A stretch of DNA of 64,000 nucleotides from Undaria pinnatifida. Its lineage: Eukaryota; Sar; Phaeophyceae; Laminariales; Alariaceae. Below the pieces are notes generated by a model. That model saw nothing but the letters and a program-made list of their open reading frames with translations. It had not been told where the DNA came from and ran no database searches. Location: contig JABAKD010000026.1 of the NCBI GenBank assembly GCA_012845835.1, forward strand, positions 310,001-374,000, read 5' to 3'. Shown piece by piece: positions 20,801 through 48,738 of the stretch. Every line of letters begins with the position of its first letter. The first letter of the stretch is position 1. The position numbers were made by a program, and so were the translations under genes.

Positions 20801-21719
20801 ATCTCGAGACAAAACCAAGCAACTAGAGCCGTCTCTTCGGCCTTTGGCTCTGGCTTTAGCATGGCCGCTGACACTCCAGCCAGCCTCTGCTGTAGGCATG
20901 AACGAGTGCGGTTGATTCGCAGCGAACTATCCCGCTGTGCTCGCTTCTATGTGGCCATTGTCCACGCCATTTCATGTCACCTCCCTTCTGTGTTGAGCTC
21001 GTCGTCGTGCCGTCGAGGTACGAGGAAACCCTTACGTACTGGGTGAGAACAGCAATATGTACGACGAGCATGAACGCCAACTGACGACATTGGCAAACAC
21101 ACAACATCAGGTGCAGCAGCAGTAGCCGAAGGACGAAACTTCTAGCACATACTGCAGCAACTAGTAGCAACCAGAACCACAGCAGATAGCTCAAAGTGCA
21201 GTACGTGTGCAGTTGGCAAGTTTAGTCGTACACGAATCACGCTGTCCAATATATAAAAGAATCTCGAGACAAAACCAAGCAGGTAGAAGAGCCGTCTCTT
21301 CGGCCTTTGGCCCTGGCTTTAGCACGGCCGCTGACACTCCAGCCAGCCTCTGCTGTAGGCATGAACGAGTGCGGTTGATTCGCAGCGAACTATCCCGCTG
21401 TGCTCGCTTCTATGTGGCCATTGTCCATGCCATTTCATGTCACCTCCCTTCTGTTTTGAGCTCGTCGTCGTGCCGTCGAGGTACGAGGAAACCCGTACGT
21501 ACTGGGTGAGAACAGCAGTATGCACGACGAGCATGAACGCCAACTGACAGCATTGGCAAACACACAACATCAGGTGCAGCAGCAGTAGCCGAAGGGAAAA
21601 ACTTCTAGCACATACTGCAGCAACTAGTAGCAACCAGAACCACAGCAGATAGCTCAAAGTGCAGTACGAGTGCCGTTGGCAAGTTTAGTCGTACACGCAT
21701 CACTCTGTCCAATATATAA
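20801..21719 (+). repeat. Recent tandem duplication, period 460 bp
   Basis: 20801-21260 and 21261-21719 are near-identical, with a few dozen or fewer differences by eye. Both start ATCTCGAGACAAAACCAAGC and end near GTCCAATATATAA. Open frames of about 110 codons occur on both strands in each unit, but carry no recognised motif. High identity argues for a recent event or an assembly artefact. Confidence 0.9.
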
Positions 21720-22054
21720 CAACCGTTTTATGTTCTTATTGAAAGAGAAAAAAAATACTACATTTCCAGTAAAAATGATACGTCGAACGAGCGGACGTTC
21801 TGATTCCGGTGTGTTGCTGCCGTGAGACCATCGAGCACACCGCATGTTTTACCCAAACAAGAGCCAACAAGAGGCAGCGCACAGGGGCCCCTAACACAGA
21901 GACACGTGACAACCACAGCCAGCTGTCGATCGCGTAATTCGCCGGTAGTCCGTGCTTCGGTGGGTGTATCGGAAGTCGTTCGTGGTACTACTGTAGATCG
22001 TCGAAAAACCACGTGGCATCGTTCCGGTGGCAGACTCGCCAGTAGACCCCCCAA

Positions 22055-22470
22055 AATTTATTTACCTTTTCTTTTTCTTGGCCCCATGCACCCATTTCCT
22101 TTCCTTTCTCTTCTTTGTTTGTTTCTTTTTGCCAATTGACTTGCGTCTGTTGTGCGTATGCGTAGTGATAGATACCACGTGTAATATATGCGTGGTAGTC
22201 TTTCTTGGGTGGCAAGCGGTATAGTCGGTTTTTCCAGGCGCGAGTAATGAGACGTATGCACCAGCATGGACCTGGCACATCGTAGACTGACTCCCGATTT
22301 CACTTTTATATGTTTCTGGTGGAGGCATGAATTGCGTCAGCTGTGATTCAGGCGTGTACCACCTTTGGTTTGTGTTTTTCCCCTAGGGTATTCCTCAGCT
22401 CCAGAGTGACTGGAGCCTGTCCTGTGACCACGGACTTGATTATGAGAGAACGACAACAACAACAACAACG
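22055..22470 (+). mobile_element. LINE 3' end fragment
   Basis: Contains only 3' UTR of the 12-16 kb LINE: part of the polypyrimidine tract, TGCGTATGCGTAGTGATAGA, GGTTTTTCCAGGCGCGAGTA, TTTCTGGTGGAGGCATGAAT, and CCAGAGTGACTGGAGCC. It ends with an (AAC)n tail at 22454-22470. It is strongly 5'-truncated and in the same orientation as the full copy. Confidence 0.85.
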
Positions 22471-23026
22471 GAAATATTGCCTGTTTCTTGACCTTTCAGC
22501 TGCTTCCTGTAAATTTGGTTTTTCTGCCAACACGATTTTGAACCTTTTCGCGATTTTTCTTCCTTTTTGTCTAGTAAGTTGAACCTCCTACCATTTGCCG
22601 CTAATTTGCCGCCTGTGCATTAGTTGCGGAACGGTCCAGCTTTAGCTTTTCTTTGATTCGCACCATTTGTTTTGTACTTGACGAAGCTTCATCGGCTGAG
22701 ATCTGGGCTTGGCTCATCAGCTCGACACCGCCCAGCACCCCATCGCAAGCGCTATAGCTTACAGCAACGAAGCGCCGTGCAGTGCCCTGCGATGACTTGC
22801 GGCTCAGCTCAGCAGCGCAGCGCTAGCTCAGCAGAGCGAAGCACTATGCTTTGCCGTGCTCTGCCGTCGCGGTCGTTCGTTATTCATGATACTCCGCGTA
22901 CGCTGATATTTAGGTATTTGGCGCTTTATTCTATACATATCGCGTCAACCATCGAAATATCATACAATATGGGGGAGGGAATGTAATCTCTATGCCTATA
23001 TCCTGTTTTGTTTTAATCAATTGTCA
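22471..23026. other. No gene; GCTCAGCAGCGC-rich low-complexity tract at 22690-22870
   Basis: The tract at 22690-22870 is built from GCTCAGC, GCAGCGC and GAAGC words and resembles, on the other strand, the GCTGAGCTGAGC tract at 59880-60190. No protein, RNA gene or mobile-element end is recognised. Confidence 0.4.
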
Positions 23027-23366
23027 GCCGGCCGCCCCGGTGGTCTATTAATAATAGTGGTTTTAACCTCGAATAGTACTAACGTTTGGTTGTCCTTGAG
23101 TTCGACATCCACCACGATGAGATTTGACTTTATTTGCAAAAATGCAAAAAAAAACTGGGATAAACTAACTGCTGAGAGCGCCTAGCAGCGTGGATTGGTT
23201 CGATGCGAGTCGACGCAGGACGAAAATGCTGGATTCTCCTCGCGGTAAAAATGAACGCACGTGCCGAAGTGGGGAGGGAGGAAGAGGGCCCGCTATGTGA
23301 CCCCGGATCTGAGTTACTACTGGGAGGGAGCGCGAGAGTGGTGCGGGGATAATACATGGGATGAAG
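23027..23366 (+). mobile_element. tRNA-derived SINE-like element, family 2, copy 1
   Basis: Starts GCCGGCCGCCCCGGTGGTCT, with an A-box-like TGGTCTA, and has a B-box-like GAGTTCGACATCC near 23098. About 340 bp later it ends in an A-rich stretch (GATGAAGAAAAAAAAA). The copy at 27139-27490 matches along the full length in the same orientation. The - strand frames of the two copies also resemble each other, so a decayed coding element is a less likely alternative. Confidence 0.6.
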
Positions 23367-24136
23367 AAAAAAAAATGTTGCAAAGATATATTATTATTGC
23401 TACCAGTAAATGATATGTCAGTCTCTAGGAAATACGCACGGCACTATCAGCAGTCGTCATGGTAGAGACACTCCGGATATTATGCATTGAGGGGACGCGT
23501 CCGATTTCGACAACGTGAAAGCCCCCACGAAGAAAAGACAGCAGACACACATATCCCGCCTTTTCGAGAAAAAACAGAGAAGAAGCGCTACGCCAACCTC
23601 CCGTACGAGCAAAGCCATCCCCGCACCAATCTTAGACAACGCCGCCTCAACGAGAGATCGCCCTCCTCTTCTACGTTTTCCTCCTCGCCCGCGACCACGC
23701 AGACCAATCAATGCGACAGCCTTCACGCAACAAACAAAGCAATCTTCTTCCAAAACCTCGCCGGCTGACATGTCCTCATATCGACGTTTGATGCAAACCG
23801 ACTTTGTATCCTGTCGACTTCGAACCTCCATTGCCACGGGGACAGCAGTGCAGTCTCTTCATTAATGCCAAGGCCTCTTTTGGTTCGCCTAGAGGCGACG
23901 CAGGTTCTCAATTATAATACTCTTTTCGGTATTTTTGTTTGACAGACGCCAACTTTTACTTGACGGTGCATTTAACATAGTTTGTTCCGCCTATCCTTGC
24001 CTTCTTTGTTGTATAATATTACGTTTTTTCTTTCGTCAAAGCATGACTTTCATAATCCCATGTTCGTATTAAACTCTTGGCATTACTTTAAAGTTCAATG
24101 CATGCCAAATCGGACAGCTACACCTTAAGTTGTCGA
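23367..24136. other. No recognised gene
   Basis: Two overlapping + strand frames (about 23487-23865) and an opposing - strand frame (23457-23837) reach 93-126 codons. They are low-complexity (Arg/Ser/Pro-rich) and match no family I know. They could be exon-like but are unsupported. Confidence 0.3.
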
Positions 24137-24203
24137 AGTGCTGCCCTGCCCTACCCGAAGCATGGGCGCCGGCGGATGCCGGCCCCCATGCGGAGCCCTT
24201 GTA
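24137..24203 (+). repeat. 67-bp hairpin repeat, copy 1
   Basis: CTGCCCTGCCCTACCCGAAG is followed by CATGGGCGCCGGC, GATGCCGGC and CCCCATGCGGAGCCCTTGT. The central CATGGG-GCCGGC and GCCGGC-CCCATG arms can pair. A near-identical copy lies at 29538-29603. Two short, highly similar dispersed copies with internal dyad symmetry suggest a miniature mobile element or a SINE tail. Confidence 0.6.
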
Positions 24204-24292
24204 TATAAATATAAATATATATTGGTCAACGATCAACGATCCATCTTTGAGGACCGCATAAAAATATCCCACACTAATTTCATGTACACAAC

Positions 24293-25073
24293 CCAAGGTG
24301 GTACGCGCATATATCACAGCTGACGCAATTCATGCCTCCACCAGAAACATATAATAGTGATATCGGGAGTCAGTCTAGGATGTGCCAGGTCCATACCGGC
24401 GCATACGTCTCATTACTAGCGCCTGGAAAAACCTACTATACCGCTTGTCACCCAAGACTACCACGTATATTTTACACGTAGTATCTATAACTACGCATAC
24501 GCACGACAGACGCAAGTCACTTAAAAAAGAGAAGCAAAGAACAAATAAGATGGAAATAAAAAGAAAAGAAAAGAGAAGAAAGCGAAGAAAGAAAACGAAA
24601 AAAGAAAGGAAAAAAAAAGAATAAGCAAGAAAAGCAAGAAAAGACAAGACAAGAAGAGGAAGCAAGGAAAGGAAAAGAAAAAAAAATGTCATACTAGCAG
24701 ACCCTAATCACTGACTTAAGACGGCATTGGGCTCATAGAGGGTATCAAGTGCATCATCAATGACACCTGAGGAGAGAACGCAACATGGCGAAGAAGTCAG
24801 GGCAGTCTTACGCTATCTTGTGACGGCCATTGAAAGGCCCACAACTTTCAAGACGATGATGGCCAAACCCAAACTCCAGTCTCTTGGGCAGGACGTCCCC
24901 CCTTCCCCCCACCCCCCCTTCCCCCTTCCCTCCCTCCCCCCGCCCCCCCTCCCCCCTCTCCCCTCCCCCCCCCCCCCCCCCCCCTCCCCCCCCCTCCGCC
25001 CCCGCCCCCCCCCTTCCCCCTCCCCCCGGCCGCTTAGAGATGCCGGCGGTGGATGGCGCTGCCGCAGCCTTTA
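24293..25073 (-). mobile_element. Truncated LINE copy lacking both ends
   Basis: Antisense copy of the 12-16 kb LINE. It begins inside the 3' UTR (ACACAACCCAAGGTGGT), so the last 120 bp and the AAC tail are missing. It continues through the purine tract (24530-24690) and a C-rich tract (24897-25030). It stops in the C-terminal Ala-rich part of the ORF near GCCGCAGCCTTT. The C-run derives from the G-rich 3' end of the ORF. Confidence 0.85.
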
Positions 25074-25546
25074 TATATGGTGAGGTTGATAAAATTGAAT
25101 TTGGCAAGACATCGTTTTCAATTTGGCGTAATATTTTGTCCCATAACAAATACGGAGTACTCCGGAGAAACATTAACCGTAAAAAAAATCCCCATGGTAC
25201 TGCGGTAGGTATCATAGTAGTGCATTTATTTATTAAACTTCGGTAGGTACACGTACATCATACATGGATATAGACGTGGCAAGAGGACGCGTGAATAAAA
25301 CGAGGAGGAGATAGTAGTGTTACGATTACTGCCCCCGAAAAAGCCACACAGCAGCATTGCGAGTGGCTGCGTCCCCGGGGCCTCGAGGGTGGTACTATAC
25401 AAGTTCGGGCAAATCGACATGGTTTGTACTCTCGTGCAAGTAATAAAGGTACGGACGGGTAAGACTACCCGCAGCGATGCTCCATTACACACAACATGCT
25501 TTTGGTCTGTGACATATTTTATAAAAAATGATAATACAATCCAGCG
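25074..25546. other. No recognised feature
   Basis: Non-coding flank between the LINE copy and the G-rich repeat. No motif, gene or repeat end was recognised. Confidence 0.4.
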
Positions 25547-26480
25547 GTGAGATCGAATATTTTGTCGAAACTCATCTTTGCAAGCTGTGTGTGATACTCC
25601 GATCGCGCGTATTACGGGTTGTGTGTCCTCATTAAGGATATAGGTCGGCGACTCCCCTTGCAACTGCAGTGTAGCTATCAGGATCAACAGGGTGATGATG
25701 GGCAGTCTGTGCGCGGAAACTATAAAACCCGTTTCTGAGGGGGACAAAATCTGACAGCTGTAGAGGGAAATGTATCCGTTTATGAAGTGAATACTGTAAG
25801 TCGAATAGCCGGTGAGGGGGGGGGGGGGGAGGTTTGAAGGGCGTGCGGGCCTGGGTTTGATCAAAAGCGAGCGGGGATGAAGTGGGGGGACGGGGGGGGG
25901 AGGGGGGGGAACTGGGGGGGGGGGGCGGGGGGGGGCGGGGGGGGGGGGGGGAGGGGGGGCGGGCAATTTGTGCATGGAAGCTATAAATCCTATAAGGGGA
26001 TACATCTGACGGGTTTAGGAAAAAAAAAAAATGCACCAGTTTATTATAGGGGGGGGTTGGGGCGGGGGTGGGGCGGGTGGGGCAGCTCAATCCGTGCGTG
26101 GAAGCCATGCATATTTTTGAGGGGATACATGGACTGTTTTGGAAAGAATTCATCAGTTTATCATGTATATCCTGGGGTATTTCGTACAATCAGTAAGTAG
26201 AGAGAGGGCGGAGTGTTCGAAGGGGGGGGAGGGGCACGGGAAGGGTTTTAGGTGAGGGGTTTGATATACGTGTGGTGCTAGGTCCAGGCGATGGTGCGGG
26301 TGGTGGGGAAGAAGGGGGCGTTCGGGGCGGGGGGGGGGGGGGGGGGGAGAAGCAGCGGCATGGATGACTCTAGAAAGATAATGAGGTGATTCCCAGTGCG
26401 TGAAGTGTTTATTAGTCTGGCGGACATATTTTATAGCATGAGGGGAGGTTACAGGGAATACATTTTCGACACAAAAAACA
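25547..26480 (+). repeat. G-rich composite repeat, copy II
   Basis: A head block at 25547-25775 (GATACTCCGATCGCGCG, ATATAGGTCGGCGACTCC, ACTATAAAACCCG) is followed by very G-rich DNA at 25815-25970 and 26048-26345 with runs of more than 9 G. The shared box GGCGATGGTGCGGGTGG lies near 26288. The tail block is missing. Frames across the G-runs read as poly-Gly or poly-Pro and are not genes. Confidence 0.75.
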
Positions 26481-26971
26481 AGGGGAGAAATAATCGTTTC
26501 TCCTGTTGTTAAGCACGCCACGCAAAGGTCGTAGTAAGTAGATAGTATCCACGAAAGAAATCATTGGGTGGCATGCATTCGCCCCGGTATCGCATCGTTT
26601 TTTTGGTTTTTTTTTCCCCCGAGAAGAGTCTTTGAAGATTTATAGGCGATGTGCTTTGTTGTTGCTGTGGTCCCTGACTCCGTTGCTGTGATCGTTTGCC
26701 GGTCAAGTGCAACCGGTCGTGTTGGCACGTAAACTGACAATTATGTTTTTGTTGCTTCGTACTTGACGTGCTCCTTGCTGCTGATTGCTCATTGATCATC
26801 TCTCCTAGTGCTTGTTTTGCTTTTTTTTGGCACACTTCTACTTTCCAGCTTTTGGACATACAAGCCGTGATCACAGGTGTCGTCCTTCCACCGCCCCCCC
26901 CTCCCGGTTAATGCCTTTTTTTTTTTGCATATAGGGTTCAGCACCAACTTATCGTCGATTTTTCATCGAGT
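26481..26971. other. No recognised gene
   Basis: A - strand frame of 121 codons (26509-26874) starts MITACMSKSWKVEVCQKKAK and is Gln/Ser-rich in the middle. It matches no family I know. Nothing else was seen. Confidence 0.3.
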
Positions 26972-27128
26972 GTTGCTAACTCACGCTCTCGCGCTTTCCG
27001 CAAGTCAATATGTGCACAAGATAAAGTCCCACGAAAAATTATATGAGTACGAACTCGGGGGGATTCGAACTCACAAAATTGACTTATACCCGGCGCGAGG
27101 ATAACCTGATACGCTACCGAGGCAGTGA
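26972..27128 (-). mobile_element. tRNA-derived SINE-like element, family 1, copy 2
   Basis: Read on the - strand it has CTCGGTAGCGTATCAGGTTA (A-box region), GTGAGTTCGAATCCCC (B box), and then GTGCACATATTGACTTGCGG and GCGTGAGTTAGCAAC, in the same order as the copy at 17600. It abuts a family 2 element at 27139. Confidence 0.6.
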
Positions 27129-27138
27129 GTGATATAGA

Positions 27139-27490
27139 GCCGGTCGTCCCGGTGGTCTAGTGGGTTTACATAATCAAATATGTTAATGGCGTTGGTCCTT
27201 GAGTTAAGTAACCACCGCGTTGTGAGCTTTATTGACTCTATTTATTCAAGAAGTAAACGAGAATAGAAGGATCAACTGACTGCTGAAATCGACTAGCTAG
27301 CAGCGTGGGTAGGTACAAATCGACGCGAATCGACGAGGGAAGAAAATGCTGAATTTTTCTCGCGATAAAAATCAGGGCAGGTACCGTAGTGGGGAGGGGG
27401 GAGGGGAGCCCGCTATATGACACCGGATCTGAGTTATACTACTGAGAGGGCGAGAGTAGTGCGAGCATCACAATAGATGGAATGGGAAAA
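27139..27490 (+). mobile_element. tRNA-derived SINE-like element, family 2, copy 2
   Basis: Starts GCCGGTCGTCCCGGTGGTCT and ends in A-rich sequence near 27490. It shares AAAATGCTGAATTTTTCTCG and CACCGGATCTGAGTTA with copy 1 at 23027, allowing for small differences. Its A-box-like segment TGGTCTAGTGGGTTTA is better preserved than in copy 1, but its B box is degraded. Confidence 0.6.
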
Positions 27491-27909
27491 TAAAATATGT
27501 GAAGTGTATTACTGCTGCTGTAATAATACGATACCCAAGCAAGTTGCACCAATCGACTCGATCTGGACCGACTGCTGTAACTTATGCAATTGGTCCATGT
27601 ACAACTTCACTAGTCACAGGCCAGTATGAGATGATAGTCATTGAACTTGCTGAACTTCTTAGTGAGTGGTGGTTTCCTCTGTCCACGAACCCCGGCCAAG
27701 CCGATCAATCGAAGGTTGGGTTACACTGTGCGGGGTGGTATCGAGGCAGGGGGTTAAACGAAATGTCCGCATACCGCGGGGTTGGTATATACGAATAAAA
27801 ATTCAGCAGTAGCGCGAGTTGCCCCTTTTTTTCTACTTGAAAACACTTTAAAGGATTTCTGAACCGGGGTTGGGTTCTGAGGTGCTGGCGTTGCACGAGA
27901 GCCCCAGCT
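27491..27909. other. No recognised feature
   Basis: Non-coding; the 99-codon + frame at 27499 has no motif. It borders the satellite at 27910. Confidence 0.4.
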
Positions 27910-28805
27910 AGCTAAGACTTCCACACCGTGCGGTGTGGTGTCGACCCAAAAGAAGTCGGGTTTTGTTCCCGGTTTGTTGGAGTTGGCGGGGTATGGAAGG
28001 ATTTCTGGAACGGCGATGGGGCCCTATCCTCATCGGGTGCGTCGAAACGCCCCCCACCCGTTTGCTGGTCTATCACATCCCCGGGTGTCCCTGGCTCTAC
28101 GAGCTGCACAGCCCCTCAACGATAAGCCAATGTGAATTATAATAGATGATTGACGCACCATCGTGCACCATCGTGCGGGGCTGTGTCGACCCGCGGGAGA
28201 AGTTGGTTATATTCCCCGGTTTGTCAGGATTTCTGAAACGGGCACAGGACTCTATATCCTCCCATGGTGGCGTTGGCCGTATGTCCGAGCCCCAGCCAAT
28301 CAGCGGTAAGCGAATATTGTTGGAGTTCCACGTCGTGCGGAGTGGTGTCGACACACACGGGAGGTCATCGTTATTGCTCCCACTTTTTTGGAGCTGTAGA
28401 GATTTGGGGGATTCATGAATCGGGGATGGGACCCTATGTTCCCCGTGTGCGACGGAAATGCCCCCCATTTACTGGCCTCTATCCGCCTAGGACGGCGCTG
28501 TGGAGCATGAACAAATCAGCGATTAGCCAACGGGATTGGGGTTTTCTCACCGTGCAGGGTGGTGTCGACCCGAGAAAGCTCGGTTTGCTTCTCCGGTTGA
28601 TAGAAGTTGTAGAGATGTGGAACGACCTCTGGACCGGGGATGGGACCCTATATCCTCCCGAGGTGGAGCAGCTGGCTCAACATGCAAACCATGGCCAATC
28701 AGAAGTCGGCCGGTGGGGTTGGGATTTCCACACCGTTCGGGGAAGTATCATGTGTGGGTGGATTCCGATCCCTGAATGTGACCCAATCGTGCCCGGGTGG
28801 CGCCT
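27910..28805 (+). repeat. Diverged satellite, 4-5 units of about 180-225 bp
   Basis: Units begin near 27916, 28165, 28331, 28549 and (partial) 28730. Each carries CCGTGCGGTGTGGTGTCGAC or a variant. About 80-100 nt later it has GGGGATGGGACCCTATATCC, and near the end CCAATCAGCG. Overall identity is low, but the order of boxes is kept in every unit. No protein frame is shared by all units. It is an old tandem array. Confidence 0.75.
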
Positions 28806-29537
28806 ATTTTGTGTATGAATCCTATCCAATGAGCGATCAGACAAAACTGATATGCTTTATTTTCGTCTAATAAAACTCGAGTCTGAAATACTTAGCAGCT
28901 GTCAAAATCGTAAGCGCTGTGGTCACGTACTGTATCTACAAGAAGTGAGTGATCTACACAGCTAGCAACAAGCAGCAGTATTGCAGTAGCATTCGAGGAG
29001 TTGAATGACGAAGGCAGTCATACTACCGTTTTTCGCGCCTGGAACAACGTCAGCACGTTTCTCCACGATCAGACAATACACAAACAGTCGACCTGAGGGG
29101 CACGGATCAAGATTATACTGTTATATCATGCATTGCATATTTCAGAAGCTGGCTCAGTGCGCGTCTGTCAGTGGCTACGAATAGAACATGCAGCAGGCTT
29201 GGTCAGCCACCTTACTGGCCCCGGATGCTTGATTGAGTTCAATGATCGTCAGAAGCGCACTCGACAAGTTTCGTCGCCAGACTAAAGGGTCAGTCGGCGT
29301 GTGGTCGAACTGGATTTATCTGTTCGATCGAAATCTGATGAATGTCATGAATGAAGCTCGGAATCGGATTCATAACTAAAGCGGTACCAGGTCGTAGCTA
29401 TTAATAGTAGTACATCACTGTTATGATTGTTAGGCTCTGTCGAACTCTAGGCACTACCTTACATACTGTACGTGCAGACTATGATTGTGTGTAGTGACTT
29501 TTTCTACTCTACCAAGTATTGAATCGAACAATTCGAA
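28806..29537. other. Unresolved region upstream of the transporter exons
   Basis: The missing 5' exon of the transporter gene could lie here or further upstream. I looked for an exon ending in phase 0 with a GT donor and a membrane-transporter N-terminus, and found none. No repeat was recognised. Confidence 0.3.
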
Positions 29538-29603
29538 GTTCTGCCCTGCCCTACCCGAAGCATGGGAGCCGGCGTATGCTGGCACCTATGCGGAGCCCTT
29601 GTT
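29538..29603 (+). repeat. 67-bp hairpin repeat, copy 2
   Basis: Near-identical to 24137-24203, with substitutions such as GGGAGCCGGCGTATGC for GGGCGCCGGCGGATGC. It ends 61 nt before the splice acceptor of the first recognised transporter exon. Since it is a dispersed repeat, the open frame running through it is not coding. Confidence 0.6.
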
Positions 29604-29664
29604 TTATCCGAAAACTCTTCGCCTGCTTTCTCGGCGTTTGCCTCTACGCTTGTCTCTACTCAAG

Positions 29665-46519
<16,855 letters not shown>

Positions 46520-46539
46520 TCTGCCACACTAGTGGTGGT

Positions 46540-46715
46540 CTATGGCCCCGGCATGTGCGCTATAAAGGGAAACACCAGCACTATAGCGGGCAACCGGCAC
46601 TACATGCTGCCACTGCTGGTTGTTCCCAGCTGTGCCAAGGGGTTTTGCAGGCATTATAGCGGGCAACCGGCACTACTCAGCCGGCGCTATAGGGGGACCT
46701 CTACCGCATTTTATT
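46540..46715 (+). mobile_element. Small element with TATAGCGGGCAACCGGCACT subrepeats
   Basis: TATAGCGGGCAACCGGCACT occurs twice, 73 bp apart (46582 and 46655). It is flanked by GCGCTATAAAGGG on the left and CCGGCGCTATAGGGGGACCT on the right, which are partly inverted. CTATAGCG/CGGCACTA words are typical of pogo-like ends and resemble the subterminal words of the 11451-17302 element. It lies just after the transporter stop codon, probably in its 3' UTR or beyond. Ends are not sharp. Confidence 0.45.
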
Positions 46716-48738
46716 ATTGGTCTTGGTGGAGACGTGCTTTCCACTGGCAGTAGGGACGGGCCGGAGGAAGAACCTCGGGCGAAGGGAAGCTAAGCTTTGC
46801 AATCGGAGCTGAAAAAATGCGCAAACACAGCGTGGTGTACGTAAGGTGTGGTGTATGACCTTTATTTTCAAGCTACTTGGGTGTTGAATTGATTATTAAT
46901 AGCTGGAATTCGCGCACCTTCCGTTTGGAGTTGGAGCGAGATGTACGGTTTTGAGTTTTGATCTTCAGTATTTTTCACTTTAATTTATGGTGTTTTTTTC
47001 ACTATTATTGGTGGCAGTCACTTGTCTGTCATCCCTCACGTATGTGGCGTATGACATCATTTTGGCACGCTTCGGGCGGAGGTTTTTCCAATGTGCGGAG
47101 GAAGGTAACTGTATCACGTGAAACATTGCCTAGCAAGAGACTTGTGGTCCTTTTCAATGTTTGGTATCTTATATATGTGCCCAGAAGGTATCAGTCCGAC
47201 GCAACATGACTTTACCTGGCACGTGTTAAATGGTATGCATTATTGTCTTACGAGCCGATCTGCACGATAATAAACGGTCCCTGGGTAAGTCCACATTGCC
47301 GTATCTCGACGTTGACGTCGTCTCGGCCAGGAACGTTGCGGCTCTGCTCGATCGTTTAATTGTGTTGGACGTGCGTGGGCCCTCATTGCTTGCCTTTCTG
47401 TCGTGTCCTCTCACGTTAATGACGACCCGACCGCGTCCCGTAACGTGCCCAGACTGTTTGCTGTCTGATTCTCTTTGTACTTGCGTCAGCTTTTCGCCTT
47501 GCGCGTTATCAGTACGGCTAGTGTGGGAGTAGGCTGTGAAGCACCTCATCGTTTTCGATATTTTCTACAAAGTATTCAGACCTTTTCTCCGAAGTATACA
47601 GATGGATTTTATCCCTTCCCAAGCTTCTATGTAACTGCATAAACGGCCCTTTAGTCTGCCTACATAGTGTTGTGGTATCCCACCACAGAGGGGCTATTGG
47701 CTCGTAGAATATGGTTGGTCTCTGATTCGCTTCTGCATGAAAACACGAGAGCGAAACAAGGGACTGATACCGAGCACGCGTGCGTGGTGCATAGATCGCC
47801 AAAGGCTACCTAGATGGCAGCGGTAGTGGTTGCCTGGGTCGGTGTTGCCATAGGATGACGTGACAGCGTTATCTCAGTTGTCTCAACTTACCAAAACAGA
47901 TGGATGGTGGACTCGGACGGAGATGTTTTCCCGTGTTGAGGATAGGGGTTTAGACTAGACTATCATCTATGGGTGCAATAGCATTGGTTGGTTCATTGAT
48001 TTACTCGTAGTTGTACAGCAGATACGTGGTATTATACTGGGTCTCAATGAGAATGTTGTGCCAGTACGTCCTGGAGATAGTCCTGTTGTCATAGTCTCCG
48101 GAGGAGGGAAGCACGGTTGTCGGTGTTGGGAAGCGCTCTCCTCGGGGGTTCTGGTGTCTGTATCAGAGGGCGCGCTGATTAGACACAAGAAGGCTGGCAT
48201 TAGAGAGTTCCGAAAAATGAAATAGAATACAACGTGAAAAATGGTCAGGGGCGGTTGCTAATGGTCGGGGGAAGCTTCCAGGATTTCGAATGTGAAGATA
48301 TGAGAATAAAAATAGTTACTACTCGTACTGCTGTGTTGATGTGGTGCTTGGTGATAAGTTATTAATACTTTTAGGTTTTTATTAGTACTCCAATTATCCA
48401 ATATGTATGATTTTATTACTTGTGCTAACCACAACTGCTGCAGCAGAGGTAGTCGGGATTATCTAGAGAGAAAAAATAGCTGAAGCTCACCACATTTCTA
48501 CATATGTTCATGCACATCGTGTGTCAATTTAACTGCTCCGTTGTATTCGCAAAATTATCTTATTGCAGTTGGCTGTTGATGTTCACCCTGACAACATCCG
48601 CAGGACTAACGAGCGGCAGATGTATCCCGCAGCTTGCAACGAGGAGTATCGACCCTACATTTATTGAACTCAAATCGCGCAAGAGCCGTTTGCAATCCCC
48701 CCTCCTCAGTTCCGCTCGTACCAGTTGAACTCCTTCGT
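46716..48738. other. No recognised gene
   Basis: Two opposing frames of about 100 codons (47226-47549) mirror each other and cannot both be real. Neither has a motif. No repeat family from the rest of the window was recognised here. Confidence 0.4.

Noticed and set aside
24808-25246. Pro-rich and Gly-rich proteins of about 120-135 residues
   Set aside because: They arise from the C-run of an antisense LINE copy.
25226-26005. 259-codon - strand Pro-rich protein
   Set aside because: The frame is produced by the poly-G composite repeat; the rest has no motif.
26972-27128. tRNA gene on the - strand
   Set aside because: A and B boxes are present, but the cloverleaf does not fold and the sequence continues into a tail shared with the copy at 17600.
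29485-29664. N-terminal extension of the first transporter exon from the ATG at 29485
   Set aside because: The frame runs through the 67-bp dispersed hairpin repeat also present at 24137, and an acceptor (CTACTCAAG) lies exactly where homology to helix 1 begins.
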